Below are positions 38,583 through 50,200 of a stretch of DNA of 64,000 nucleotides, one piece after another. The notes below the pieces were generated by a model that was given only the letters and a program-made list of their open reading frames with translations, was not told the origin of the DNA and searched no databases. A program made the translations under genes and the position numbers. Each line of letters begins with the position of its first letter. Position 1 is the stretch's first letter. Source of the stretch: Toxonevra muliebris (taxonomy: Eukaryota > Arthropoda > Insecta > Diptera > Pallopteridae); NCBI GenBank assembly GCA_963691655.1, contig OY829326.1, positions 37,041,989 to 37,105,988 of the forward strand, given 5' to 3'.

Positions 38583-39014
38583 TAATATCCAGTTTGTCCT
38601 ATAGTGAAAAAAAAAATCTGAAAGGTTTAATTCTCGATTTCGGAACGCATGTTGTTAGAAACTTTAAATTTAAACGAGTTTTTCTGGATACAACTTTTTC
38701 AAACAAGGAGAACAGATCTGACCAAAAATTGATTAATTTTTTAAAAGTTCCCATATTTTTCGGTTTTTTGTTCTAGGTCTTATAGTTTACGAGAATACCG
38801 TCCATGGAGTTTTAAAAAAGGCGATTTCAAAGAATGGCTCTATCGCCGCTATTTTTACGTCAAACTGATAATAAAAAAATTATGTTTTTATACTTCAATA
38901 TGTCTTAAATAAACGCTCTGAAAATAAATTCTAAACATTTTTACATACTCCCTAAATAAAAATAAGTAGATAGTCAAAGTTAAGCGTTTTTTCAGCTGCT
39001 AGAGTGGTGTTAAC

Positions 39015-39861
39015 CAGTGATGCCAACTCATTTTTTCTCTCTCCTGGATAACCCTCGAGAAATTCCCCGATTTTCGATCGAATTCCCCGCATTGGTATAA
39101 TTTCATATTATAACAGCGCTACACGCACTTTCCATACAAACATTTTACAAAAACGAAATTGAAATTGAGTGTTATTTTAAGGCGACCTTGAACTATCTCG
39201 GTTCAAAACTTAACAAATTTTTATGGAACTGGTAGATTAATAGAAACGTACTTTCTGACTCCGAAATTCTTAACATGTAAGCTTCAGCCTACTTTTGGAC
39301 ATCAAAGTTCACAAAGGAGAAGACATGGGATTTTTTTTGACTCAAATGAAAAATGGCAAAAACTTTGTTTTGAGGAAAACCGGTTCAAAGTTTTGACTAT
39401 CGGTTTTTAACATATAAAATATACTTCATTTTCTTTATGATGGCTGACCGTAATTTGTAAGTTTACAGATTAGTCAGCAATGATTAAGAGTTAATCAAGA
39501 GGTGCTGGACGAAGGCAAAGCTAAGCCTTTCTGAACGGCCGAAAGGAAAGTCGAATAGCCGCGAGACTGTTTTGGCTTGACTACGAAAGCACTCTGGGTT
39601 CTCTGAAATTTTTACAGATTATTTTCGTAATATAATACTTTCAAATAGCGCTCTTTTTTAAAAACTGATTTCTCCAAACCAATAAATTGCAGGGCCTGCT
39701 TAAGAAAAGATGAAGATTTTAAGACCCAAAATATGAAATATTTCATAAGTCAAAAGTTTTACATTACAAATTTGACAAAAAATATTCTACAGACTTTTAT
39801 AACTAAAAGCTGAACGACTTCAAATTCCCCGCAAAAAACAGGGCGCAAGTTGGCATCGCTG
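39015..39861. mobile_element. Possible hAT-like element, 847 bp
   Basis: Ends CAGTGATGCCAACT and inverted CAGCGATGCCAACT (13 of 14), a CAGNG-type hAT terminus. AATTCCCCGC-type motifs recur near both ends. No 8-bp duplication visible and no transposase. Confidence 0.45.
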
Positions 39862-40330
39862 CCCTCGTTAGAACCTTATCGCACGATAGTTGGCGAATAT
39901 CATGGTATTGCCTCTCTTGCAAACACTGAGGTTTCAATCACTGAGCGAGCTTTCATCAGATCTTATTCTACATAAGAGCTTGTGCATCCATTTTGTAAGC
40001 TCTTCGTCTCTTGTCTTAAAATACAAGTAGACAAGCCATCTACACACGCCTTATTGTTCGCCAATCGAGTGATGGCGGTTAAGAGCTCGAGTCGAGTGAC
40101 GCTCTAACCTACAGTATTCCAGTTTTCTAATTTTTACTTTTGTCGAATGATGGAATTAAAGTTGGTAACTTTTTTTCTAATTAATCCTATGAAATTTTGC
40201 ATATCTGCGAGCGTGTGATTTTTGTATTTGAGATGCAAAAATTTCCTCATTAATTTAATATTTCTGCATAAAAATACATATTTCAGTTTTCGTTCACATC
40301 ATATGCAAGTAAGTATTTATTTGAAGAATT

Positions 40331-42146
40331 ACACAGGCCTGCGAAATTAGGTTTTTTTTTAAATTATGCAAAGCAGTGGTCTCCCATAAATCCGAATCAG
40401 GATGCAGCAATTTTCTATGGCGTCAGCATTTCAAGAAAAAATACAGGCATTGGCAATTTTCTACCGTCTAACAGCGCTCAAATAACTTTTATACATTTTT
40501 AAAGCGCGGTTCACGCCAAATTGGCACGCTTTGTTGTGGTCACCACGTCGCCCCTAGTCATAAGAACAACAAATTTTTTACTGGGATTTGTTTACAATAT
40601 CGTTACCGTTAGTTAATAAATTTTTCATATTAATTGATCGCAAGTTGGTGATTGTGTGCACAATGGAAGCTGCAAATAGAAAATTGATTGTGAACAAATT
40701 TATTGAAAATCCGTCGTGGTCTGGTTCAAAGATTGCGAAAGCGTTAAATATCTCCAAAAGAACGGTATGTAGAGTTATAAAACGATATAAAGAAACTCAT
40801 AGTGTTGAAAGAGCTAAAAAAGTTGTGAACTACCAACCTAAAATTAAAGGCAAAGATCTTGAGGTCCATCAATAGCAATCCCGGACTATCGGATAGCGAT
40901 CGTGCCAAAAAATTCAATACCAGCAAAATTACTGCTAGACGAATACGCATAAAAGCTGGGCTAAAGTGCTATCGTGCTATAAAATATCCAAATAGGACAG
41001 ACAAACAGAATTTGCTGGCCAAAATACGTGCTCGTCTTCTTTATAATAATGTTTTGACCAAATTCAATGGATGCATTATTGTGGATGATAAAGTTTGATC
41101 TTAAACAGCTTCCAGGTCAAAAATTTTATATGGCAACGAATCGTGGTAATGTACTCTCAAAATTCAAGTACATAAAAATGGATAAATTTGCAAAGAAAGC
41201 AATGATGTGGCAGGCTATTTGCAGCTGTGGTCTCAAATCCAGGGCATTTGTGACATCCTCTTCTATGACGTCTGATATTTACATCAAAGAGAGCCTTTCG
41301 AAACGACTATTGCCATTTGTTCGTCACCACCATTCGCCAGTGAAGTTTTGGCCTGATTTAGCCAGTTCCCACTACTCTAAGAAAACCATGGATTGGTATC
41401 AGACAAATAAAGTAGATGTAGTGCCCAAATATATGAATCCACCCAATTGCCCCCAGCTTCGACCGGTCGAAAAATACTGGCTATTACAAAATATCAGTTG
41501 AAGAAAAATGCAGGTATTGTCAAAAATGTGAATTCAATGTTACTAAAATGGAACCAAATAGCCGCAAAAGTATCCAGAGCGGATGTTTAAAGATTGATGG
41601 GGTCCATTAAAAGGAATACCCGGAACTTTTTGCACAACAAAGAAACTTAAATCTTTTAATATTATAGTATTAAAACACAATATTAAACTTATCATTTAAT
41701 GCATTATTTGTTATTCTGAGTGTTCTGGTTAAAAAGATACAGCAACTTTCCTGCGTGCCAATTTTGCGTGAACCGCGCTTTATTAATTAGGTTTTTTTTA
41801 TCTGATATTTTTTTTTTTTGTTTTTTACATTTTTACATATTTTGATTAGTGTTTTTCAAAATTTTGTCTGGTGATTTTAAGGATCGAATCAAAAACTGAT
41901 CACTAGGTCAGGTCAAAGGAAAAATGTTATCAACTTCAAGAGAAACTATTAAAAATAGTTGTAGAAAATTGCTTCAAGATTTCTCAGACGATAAAAATAG
42001 CGAAAACCGGCCTTTTTGTCAATTTCGGATTAAGATTTTTCCAAATCTTGACATGATGGAAAAATTCTGAATTCCAACTTGGCACACAAATATAGATAGA
42101 AAACCAATACTTGTTTTCAATCATTTAAAACTTCGCAGGCCTGTGT
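40331..42146. mobile_element. Older inverted-repeat element split by a DD37E transposon
   Basis: A perfect 15-bp inverted repeat, ACACAGGCCTGCGAA (40331-40345) and its complement (42132-42146), encloses the 1279-bp DD37E element. Without it and its TA duplication the host element would be about 535 bp, MITE-sized, with hAT-like CAGG ends. No target duplication could be matched. Confidence 0.55.
40502..41780 (+). mobile_element. DD37E-type Tc1/mariner-superfamily transposon with intact termini, frameshifted transposase
   Basis: TA (40500-40501; 41781-41782) flanks inverted repeats beginning AAGCGCGGTTCACGC, 28 bp with one mismatch. The transposase starts at 40663 (MEAANRKLIVNKFIENPSWS), with a helix-turn-helix region (GSKIAKALNISKRTVCRVIK), IIVDDKV (first Asp), FWPDLASSHY (second Asp) and CPQLRPVEKYW (Glu). 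Exactly 37 residues lie between Asp and Glu, the ITmD37E class first described from mosquitoes. Frameshifts near 40860, 41095 and 41483 break it; otherwise I see no stops, suggesting a fairly young copy. Confidence 0.88.
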
Positions 42147-43929
42147 TATTAGGTAACTAAGTAATTACGTACTTGTACAATGGATAACACATAAGGGAGT
42201 GTAGGGGATGGATGTACAAATGTTGACACGTGTTGGGAAATGAATTTTCGCAAAAGCATTTAATGCGTAAAATTTCAAATATATTTACTTAGAGTACAAT
42301 ACTCCCTCCCTCTTTTATACATTCTATATTTAACATTATGATCTAACAAAAATCCGTTGACATCGAATAATGAGGGGTGGATTTTTTATGAACACGAGCG
42401 GGCAGCTAAACAAAAATGCATTCTTCTGACTTGTCAATGAAAGTGATGTTAATCAAATTCGCAGCATACGGGGTGGAAAAACTTAAATCGAATGTATATG
42501 CACATAAATATTTTATGTATAAGTTTTTTAATGTACCACTTTTTTAGTGATTGGGAGGATTATATATTTTCAAGGATGTCGTTTGTTTTTTTGCCTTTTT
42601 TTTTTTTTTTTTTGCCAACAGCAACCACGATTTACCAATGGAAATTGCCCAATCAACGCTCAAGTTTTTAATTGCAATAAAAAAATGAAGTCTTAGTTGT
42701 GTACATATGTATATATATTTGTGCTGGTGTTGAATTCAAAATTTATTTTATTTTGTTTTCTAAATTAAATTTTATTACCTCAATCGTGTTGTTTTTGATT
42801 TTCTGATTAGATTTCCTATAAAAACCGTTGCATCTAAGAAATATTTATGTTCGTGGACACTTAAAAATCTATAAAATATACAAAAATACATTCAAAATAC
42901 CAACACCAAAAACATTTGATAATAAAATTTGAAAGCAAAAAAAAACTTATCTGTTTATAAATTTTTTTTTAAATTTTTATTTCTTGTAAATATTTCTTAA
43001 GTATTCAAATTTTCTATTTAAATTTGAGAAGAGAGAGAATAAAAGAGAAAGAAGTAAAGTGAAATGAAAAAAAAAAAAAACGGAAACCCAAATCAAAACA
43101 AACGACAACAAGTTAAAAAATTCATTAAATATTTTATTTTTTCCCCATTTAAATTCTTTTAACTTTATTTCTGTTTTCTTCTTAAATTACAACTTTTTCC
43201 ACTCTTCTTTACATACATATTTCTGTTTGTTTATTTGTAGTATTTGTTTTTGTTTTTTTTTTTAGTTTCTTCCTCCTTCCTTTCTTCTTTCCTTCTCTTT
43301 TGCGCTACTACATACATATAAAATGTCTATGACCTTTTATTTGTCACTTTTCGGTGACGTTTTTTTTGTTTTCGTTTCATTGAAGAATAAATTTCTAATC
43401 TTCAATACAAATAATTTATGTATTTTAAGTAATTCTCTTTTCTTCTTTTTAATCCCACAATGATTGCGTAGTTTTGTAAATAAAATTTTTTAAATTCCAT
43501 TTTGTTGTAGTTTGTTTAGAATACGTATGGAATGACGGAGAACACAAACGAATATAAATATGAGAAACAAAGTAAAACTCGTCTACGTATGTATGTATGT
43601 ATGCAGTATAATCAAGAGTGACATACATACATACGTGTACAGTTATGAGCACTTCACGTCATCAGGTTGAGCATGAAAACAACAACATTTTAAAATTAGG
43701 TTACAATTTCTTAGAAAGATATGGAATGTTATGTTATGATAAGTATGTATATTTTTATGGTATTGTATTTATAAATTAATGAAATATTATTTTGAGAGAT
43801 CTCTACAAAATAATCTTCAAGTAATGTGAGAAAATGATTTTGTCTGATACGTGATATATGAAGCCTTGAAGGCCAGCCAGTGCAGCATTCTTCAACTTGG
43901 AAAAAAGAAAATATAAGACGAATTATTAT
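42147..43929. other. AT-rich intergenic sequence
   Basis: No supported gene. Poly-T and poly-A runs (42598-42613, 43065-43080) and TATG/CATA tetranucleotide repeats near 43585-43635. Confidence 0.5.
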
Positions 43930-44060
43930 TTATGATGACCACCTCGGTGTTCTGATGGTAGACTACCTCGATGGCCTAGTGATAGAGTGCTAGACTGGAG
44001 TCCCAGCTGTTTCGGGTTCGATTCCCAAACAGTGAATAATGATTCTCAAAACATCCTTGA
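43930..44060 (+). repeat. tRNA-derived SINE-like sequence, copy 2 (Pol III A and B boxes)
   Basis: TGGCCTAGTGA (43972-43982) matches the A box in 10 of 11 positions and GGTTCGATTCC (44015-44025) is a perfect B box, spaced as in a tRNA. It does not fold into a clean cloverleaf. A similar head (ACCTCGGTGTTCTGATGGTAG) sits just upstream at about 43941, suggesting a dimeric start. Related to the decayed copy at 640-740, including the tail block ATGATTCTCAA. Confidence 0.5.
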
Positions 44061-45669
44061 GCTCCTGAACTCCGTTACTAGTATGATTCAGCTTGACAAA
44101 ACAGTATATATGGATCTGTCGACTTTTCACTACATACAAAGTTTCATCTTTGCTTTTAAATTCGACTTGCTTTTGCTTCTCCTATCTACATGTATATATC
44201 TAGTCCTTTTAGTTCACTAGTTATAGCCTAAATTAAAAATACTAGAAATTTAAGGTTAAAAGCAACAAAAACGAGTCAAAAAGAAAGGAAAAGGTGAAAC
44301 TTCATAGTTCTGTAACTTGTCTTACAATAATGTCAGACAAGAAACCAAGCGGATCAAGAACAAGTATTTCTGCTGGCTCAGATAAAGAAATCGAGAACCA
44401 AAGCGCTATCTTGAAACACAAAAATGGGGCTCTACATGACTTTCAGTTGTTCTGATTTTCATCGATACATAAAATTCTTTGCCCTCAATACATTAAAAGA
44501 AAGGAGTAAATACCAATACGGTTTCATAAGTAAGTTTCAAATTAACTATAAACTATGTATTTATGTTTGTGAAATGAAAAAGAATTTGTAGCCATGAGTA
44601 TACAATGTAGAATGATGTTCTGAATTCCCTATAAATTTCTTCAATTCACTCTTGCTGTAATCACTGAAGAAGCAACTTTTTGTTTTAAACTAAATATAAT
44701 TTCTAGAAAACTTTCAAATTCAGTAAAAATTCAAGGGAGCTATCAAAATCTTTTTTTGTTTTAAAAAAAACCAACCATCTTGACATATTAATGCTAGATT
44801 CACATTATATAAATACTGTAACTTGATTTGTTTGAAATATACACCAATATTGGGGTGCACATCGAATAGCTCAAAATAAAAAGGATCGTTAGATCAGGTA
44901 AGGATAGTGTGAGGAAGCTCACTTCAAAAAACATGTCACGAAGTGCCATTCTGAGACTGCAACCCTCAACAAGGCCGATGTTTGTTCGGCTTTGAATTTG
45001 CCATTTAAGTCAAATCCATTTTGCTTTGATTAGGAACTTGATAATTCCCCTGAAGTATAACACGCAAAAGTTTTCTCATATCGTCGAAAAAGGGTTAATT
45101 AGCAAACCGGACTTACTAGGTCCAGACAGTTACATAGGACTGAAAGTACTGTTGTTATGTACCACATATTTGATCATCTTATTTCTACTAAACCTTTTCG
45201 TCCTTTGTTTGTTAAATTACATGCAATATTTTTAGTTTTTTTTTACCGAAAATATGCGATCAAAAACAAAATATTGTTTTCAATTGCATATTTTAGATGT
45301 TTTTAGTGCATTTTTTGCAGTTTTAGTTGCATATTTTTGAACTTTAAGTGCATATTAATATGCGCATATTTTCGATTTTTTAGTGCATGAAATTCTTTGC
45401 CCTAGTTATCAGCTATCACTGAAATATTGTAGTGTAGCTGAAATACAAAATTATGTTTAATATATTTTTCAACAAATTAAGATTTCTCTATGAAATCTTA
45501 ATTCTTAATTTTCATAATTTAAAATAAAATTACAAACGTTTTTCACTGAGTGTTTTTGAGCATGTATACATACATACATAAAAACAAACACATGTAGTGT
45601 CCAAATGAAAACCTTTTTTTCTCCTTTACTGTTTTCTTTCACTTTTTACTTCAATCGCTGTACCTGCAG
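44061..45669. other. Intergenic sequence with a possible hAT terminus
   Basis: No gene seen. At 45240-45402 the minus strand reads TAGGGCAAAGAATTTCATGC with ATATGCA/GCATATT repeats inside, like one end of a hAT element. AAATTCTTTGCCCT recurs in the same orientation near 44475, so the two do not form a TIR pair. Confidence 0.35.
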
Positions 45670-45779
45670 CTGCAGATGCCAATAAGAAAATTCACGAAGA
45701 AATGAGCAGGACAAACTGGAGAATGTCTGACTTTTATTGTACACCGATTCAAACACATAAATTTGTAGAAGCATTTGAG
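45670..45779 (+). CDS. Orphan exon-like block, gene unknown
   Basis: A long, clean pyrimidine tract (about 45613-45658) ends in CTGCAG, with a tandem CTGCAG six bases later, and a GAG/GTACGA donor lies at 45779/45780. The block between is open in the frame set by a one-base incoming phase: AADANKKIHEEMSRTNWRMS, then DFYCTPIQTHKFVEAFE, 36 codons with no stop. If unspliced it would end at TGA 45801-45803. I do not recognise the peptide. The incoming phase matches the phase-1 end of Blimp-1 exon 3, so a distant alternative Blimp-1 exon is conceivable; its outgoing phase does not fit lin-28 exon 2. It could equally be a non-coding exon or chance. Confidence 0.4.
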
Positions 45780-46699
45780 GTACGAAGTATCTTTAAGATA
45801 TGATTTTTTTTATTTAAACAGAAAAATATATTTAAATATATCCTTAGTGTAATTTAATTTCCTTTTCAAAGTAACCCAAAAAATTTACATTCTACTCTCT
45901 GAGATCAACTGAAAACGTAATACAAAAATGCATATATTCATCTCGCTTGCACACATGTAGAAGAACAGTTTCTAGCCTAGATAAACGAAGCGCGCATTTA
46001 TTTTCGAGCAAGTGCTAAAACCACGAATGTGAGTTTAAATAATTTTATGCTGAATATGCTTGAAAATCCACAGTTGAGCTATAAAAAAATCAATAAAATT
46101 TAGGGAATGTATTTAAAATTTTTTTTTTGGTATCTGAAAGTGTTGTATTATATAAAATTTTACAAATGTTCAGTTCTTAACATCAATTTTATTCAATAGA
46201 ATAGAATAGCATTTTACACATACGAGCTTCTGGCACACACGTATACGCACATACTTACATATTTAAACAACAATAACAACAACATATTGACAAGGGTTGT
46301 TGCTTATGTTTCGCTCTATCCGCTTTAATATTTCACTATTTACGACGCAGATAATTGTGTCGTTGCCGCAGACGTTAGCATCGACATTGACGTCGTTGTC
46401 AGCTCAGTCGATCGTCAAAAGCATATACCGCTTGCTTCTGCTTTGTGCGTAGTTGGAAAATATGTTGTGTGGGGCAGCACTGCTGCTGAGCTGTAGTTTT
46501 TGTTGCTGCTGCCACTGCTGCTGATATTCTATGTTAGGTCTTATTCTTCGTTTGTTGTTGTCGTAAGTTTCTAAATTTCGGGCTCTTCAGTTTAATGCTG
46601 CCCGCCATAGTCAACGCAATAGCAATCGCAATCGTAGTCGCAAACGCAATCGTTTCATCGCGCTAGTTTCTTTGTTGTTTTGTTTCTTGTTTGGGAATA

Positions 46700-47100
46700 T
46701 AGTTTTTCAAAACGAAACTCAAATTTTCGGGATTTCCTGGAAATAGAGAGAGCGTTGAATCACATATAAATCGCGTTGTTAGTGCGTTTCGTTTGCTGCA
46801 CGCAAGTAACTTGAGCAAAGAAACAAACAAAAGTGCCATTGAGAATTGATCACAAAAAAAAAAAAATAATTAAAAAAATAGTGAAAAACAATGCGCAGTT
46901 GTTTATTACGACAAAACGAAGAAGAAGAAGAAGAAGCAACACAATAAGAAACAAAGCAATAACAAAAATAAATAGAAATAAAAAAACAAAATCGGTTTAT
47001 TTAACTGCAATATCAAAAACAAATATTTTTTAATACTTTAAACTAAAATCTAGTAATAATTTCATAAACGCAACAAAATTTTAAATACCGGATATAAATT
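46700..47100 (+). promoter_or_regulatory. lin-28: Candidate lin-28 core promoter and 5' UTR
   Basis: A TATAAA at 46765-46770 is preceded by GAGAG repeats near 46745, about 335 nt before the ATG. The next 300 nt are A-rich leader-like sequence without long ORFs and with stops before the start codon. The region just upstream (46320-46700) is richer in CG dinucleotides than its surroundings and has a TCAGTC initiator-like match at 46405-46410, an alternative start site. Transcription start is inferred only. Confidence 0.4.
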
Positions 47101-47251
47101 ATGAGTTCCCCAACGCCAGCAAACGCAGAAGAAGCCACCGCAGAAGCAATAGCAACCACAATCGCATCTACAGCAACAACAACTGAAACTAGTCCAGCTG
47201 ACGTAGCAAATGCTGCCAATACAGGAAATAATGACTCTAAAATCGAGTCCG
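47101..47251 (+). CDS. lin-28: lin-28 coding exon 1
   Basis: ATG followed by 50 codons plus one base: [18 protein letters not shown], then a Thr/Ala-rich stretch ending in KIES. The GTAAAC donor is at 47252. The single leftover G joins CA at 62911 to make a GCA codon, which confirms the pairing with the distant second exon. Confidence 0.85.
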
Positions 47252-50200
47252 GTAAACAAAAACTTCAATGCTAATTTTTATACATTTTATTTAATAGATT
47301 CTGCACACGAAATGATCACGTTCCTGCGATTGGTCCAGTCATAACTTATCAAACGCTGTGATCCAATGAGCGTTTTGTTTGATTTTTTATGCGCGTTTTC
47401 GTTTTTTATTGGCACAAATATTCGCGTTATTTAGTTGAAATAAAAAACAACATCATCATCGTCATACAGATATACGTATGTATGTTTGTATTTTTTCAGT
47501 CACAGCACATGCGTTACCCTCTTGTAAATATCAATATCGATAAAATTGTACAACTACGATACAGTTTGACTTTGAGGGTTGAAGAATCGACAACTAAATC
47601 ACACCCTCATGTCAATGGTCTTTATTCGTGGGATGAACACACATGGTTGTATGCAATTTCACTTTAGATCTGTTATTTTTCATGTTCTCTTCTTTTACAT
47701 AAATAGTACACTCAATGGAAAAAAGTTAGTAATGATACAATTAATTAACACACAGTTAGTACCTACAATTTAATAATAAAAAAAATAGTAGGTATACCAG
47801 TTTTTGTTTTGTTGGAACTTATGTTCCTCGTTGTTAGAAAATTGCACTCAAATAACTAAAATATTCTTTGTCCTACAATAACTGTCCCTATTTTAATACA
47901 AGTTTACACTATCTAGCGCAGTTGTTAGTTTTCCAAAGTGGTGTTTTCTCAAACACCCAATTTAGTTCGGGAGAAGACAAATTATACATGGAACAAATAG
48001 AGTTAGAGTTGAGGATGGGCTGAACTAAACCAAAGCACTCAGTTTCGAAGACCATTGCGCTATACCCAAGATAGAGCCAGTAAAAGAGAGTAGAAAAACA
48101 AGAAAGATATGTGGGGGGATAAATGGGAAGAAGAAAGGTCTAAAGGCTCAATTATTCATAAGTAACGCAACGTAGCGTAACGGAACGTACAAATCTATCT
48201 ACGTTGCGTTACGATTTCGGTAATCACTTGCACTCACTGTCCATATCACAGATATTTATGTGACAGTTGGCAACGTTACGTTACGTTCCGTTACTTATGC
48301 ATAATTGAGCCTTAAGGCAGTGGTCGGCAAAATGTGATTGTGTTGGTGAGCGCAGAGTAATTGTCGTACACTGTATAAAAATAAACCTAAAAGCCGTCAC
48401 ATGACAAATAAGAAACTTAAAAACTTAAACAAAAGGTGTGCTACCAATGCATTTATTTAAATCTATTCATTGCATGTTACCAGAGGCATTTGAAATCATA
48501 AACTACTTTTTTGGCGTTAGTTTTTAGTCATACATATAATTTCTCGCTGTGAACATAACAAAAAATTCAACGCAACCCCCTCTCATGTTGCTTCGTTGCT
48601 GTCTGAACAACGACTAATTGCAAGAGCGTAAGAATGCGTGTGATGAGCGTACTGCTCGTTTGAGTAAGGAAATACTCGACCACTGGTCTAGGGTCTCTCC
48701 ACCTAGAACTTCTTTGTTTCACTGATGAACCTTAGAAGCTCAGGAAGAGGGAGAGTATGGACATTATTCATACTCAAGACATCACTACTCAACCGCCTTA
48801 ATCTAATTCTCGCAAACGCCGTACACCTACAAAGATAATGCTCCGTAGTATCGCGTCCTCAAGACACGATTGGCAGGTTGATGACGCCCATGTTAGTCAT
48901 ATGCTGACCACATGTGTTGCGCCCTGTAATGACACCCACCAATAACCTCAGGTCCTTTTTTCTCAGTTTCAGAAAAAATTCCGCTGATTTCCTGTTAGGT
49001 TGTCTCACGAAGCACTTTGCGGTTCTGCAAGAGTCAAGCTCGGACCATCTTTCTCTATTGATAGAACCCACAAAATCGTTGATCCAGCGCATGATTTCTC
49101 CAGAACTTACGCCAAAAAAAGATTCTGGCCCCCATGGTGTAATTGCAGAGCCTTCATTAGCTAGTTTATTAGCAAGTTCATTCCCTGTTGTGTTTTTCTA
49201 CACTATTTAGTTTTGTCTTACACTCGCTGACCACTTTTGAGGAGCTGACAGGGTTAGCAAGGCCCTTCAGTGCAGCTTGGCTGTCACTGCAGATACCTGC
49301 GAAAACCTCCGTTAAGAAGATTGTCGCCATCTGTCCAGTGGAAAAAAAGTACTTGGTCTCATAGTTCAAGTACCAACCGGATCCAGTACCGTTTGAGCAT
49401 ATAACAAATATAATAAATAATCCATAGTCTTATTTATATGGGTATAGGATATTTTCACTTTTAAAAACCAGTTTAGAAGTGTGAAAAAGTTTTGAATATC
49501 ATTAACGCCGCGGTGACTACAAATGCTTAGAAAAGTGAAAATGATAAGTATAAGGTCCCACCAACAGCCGAATGTCTCTCTTCGCAAGTAAAACTCTAAT
49601 CGTGGTTTCGAAATTACAGGAAGATTGTGTTTTACCATACTGCAGCCTCTGAAATCATTCAATCCATATCCGTGCCTTTTGCTGTCAAATTCACAGACAT
49701 CAGTCTTAATGACAGCAGGAGATATGTATACGATAATGGATTCGAAGTTAGAGAAACCCTCAGATGGTCTAATGGATGACTGTACGAAGATTTTCGTGCT
49801 TTTTATTTGTGATATTCCTTAATCTTATACGCTTTGAAAGGAAAAATTAAGCATGATTTAGCCTTGGAAATGCGAAAACGATATGGGTTTCTTTCCAAGC
49901 CCGTCTTCTTAGATTCACCAGGAGCTATCTCACTAGCTAATGCTTATATAAGGTCTAATCTCATCATAATTTCAAGTTCTTGGAGCATATTTACATTGAC
50001 ATATTTTACTGCGCTTAAGTACAACACGGATCTCTAAATTAACCTGAGCCTGAAAAATTAAAAGACTGAATTTAAAGTAAATTTATAAATCATTGCCAAT
50101 TAGTACATTTTCATTATATTTAGGGTAGCCAGACGTACTGATTTTGTCATTTTGTATTTAAAAAATACTGATTTTTCAAAATCCAGAAATCAGTACGAAA

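Noticed and set aside
43963..43969. CTACCTC, a full let-7 seed match
   Set aside because: Lies in the tRNA-like repeat 3 kb upstream of lin-28, not in a 3' UTR; coincidence.
43965..44040. Functional tRNA gene
   Set aside because: Promoter boxes are good, but the acceptor stem and a convincing anticodon arm cannot be formed, and a related decayed copy exists at 640-740, so a SINE-like repeat is more likely.
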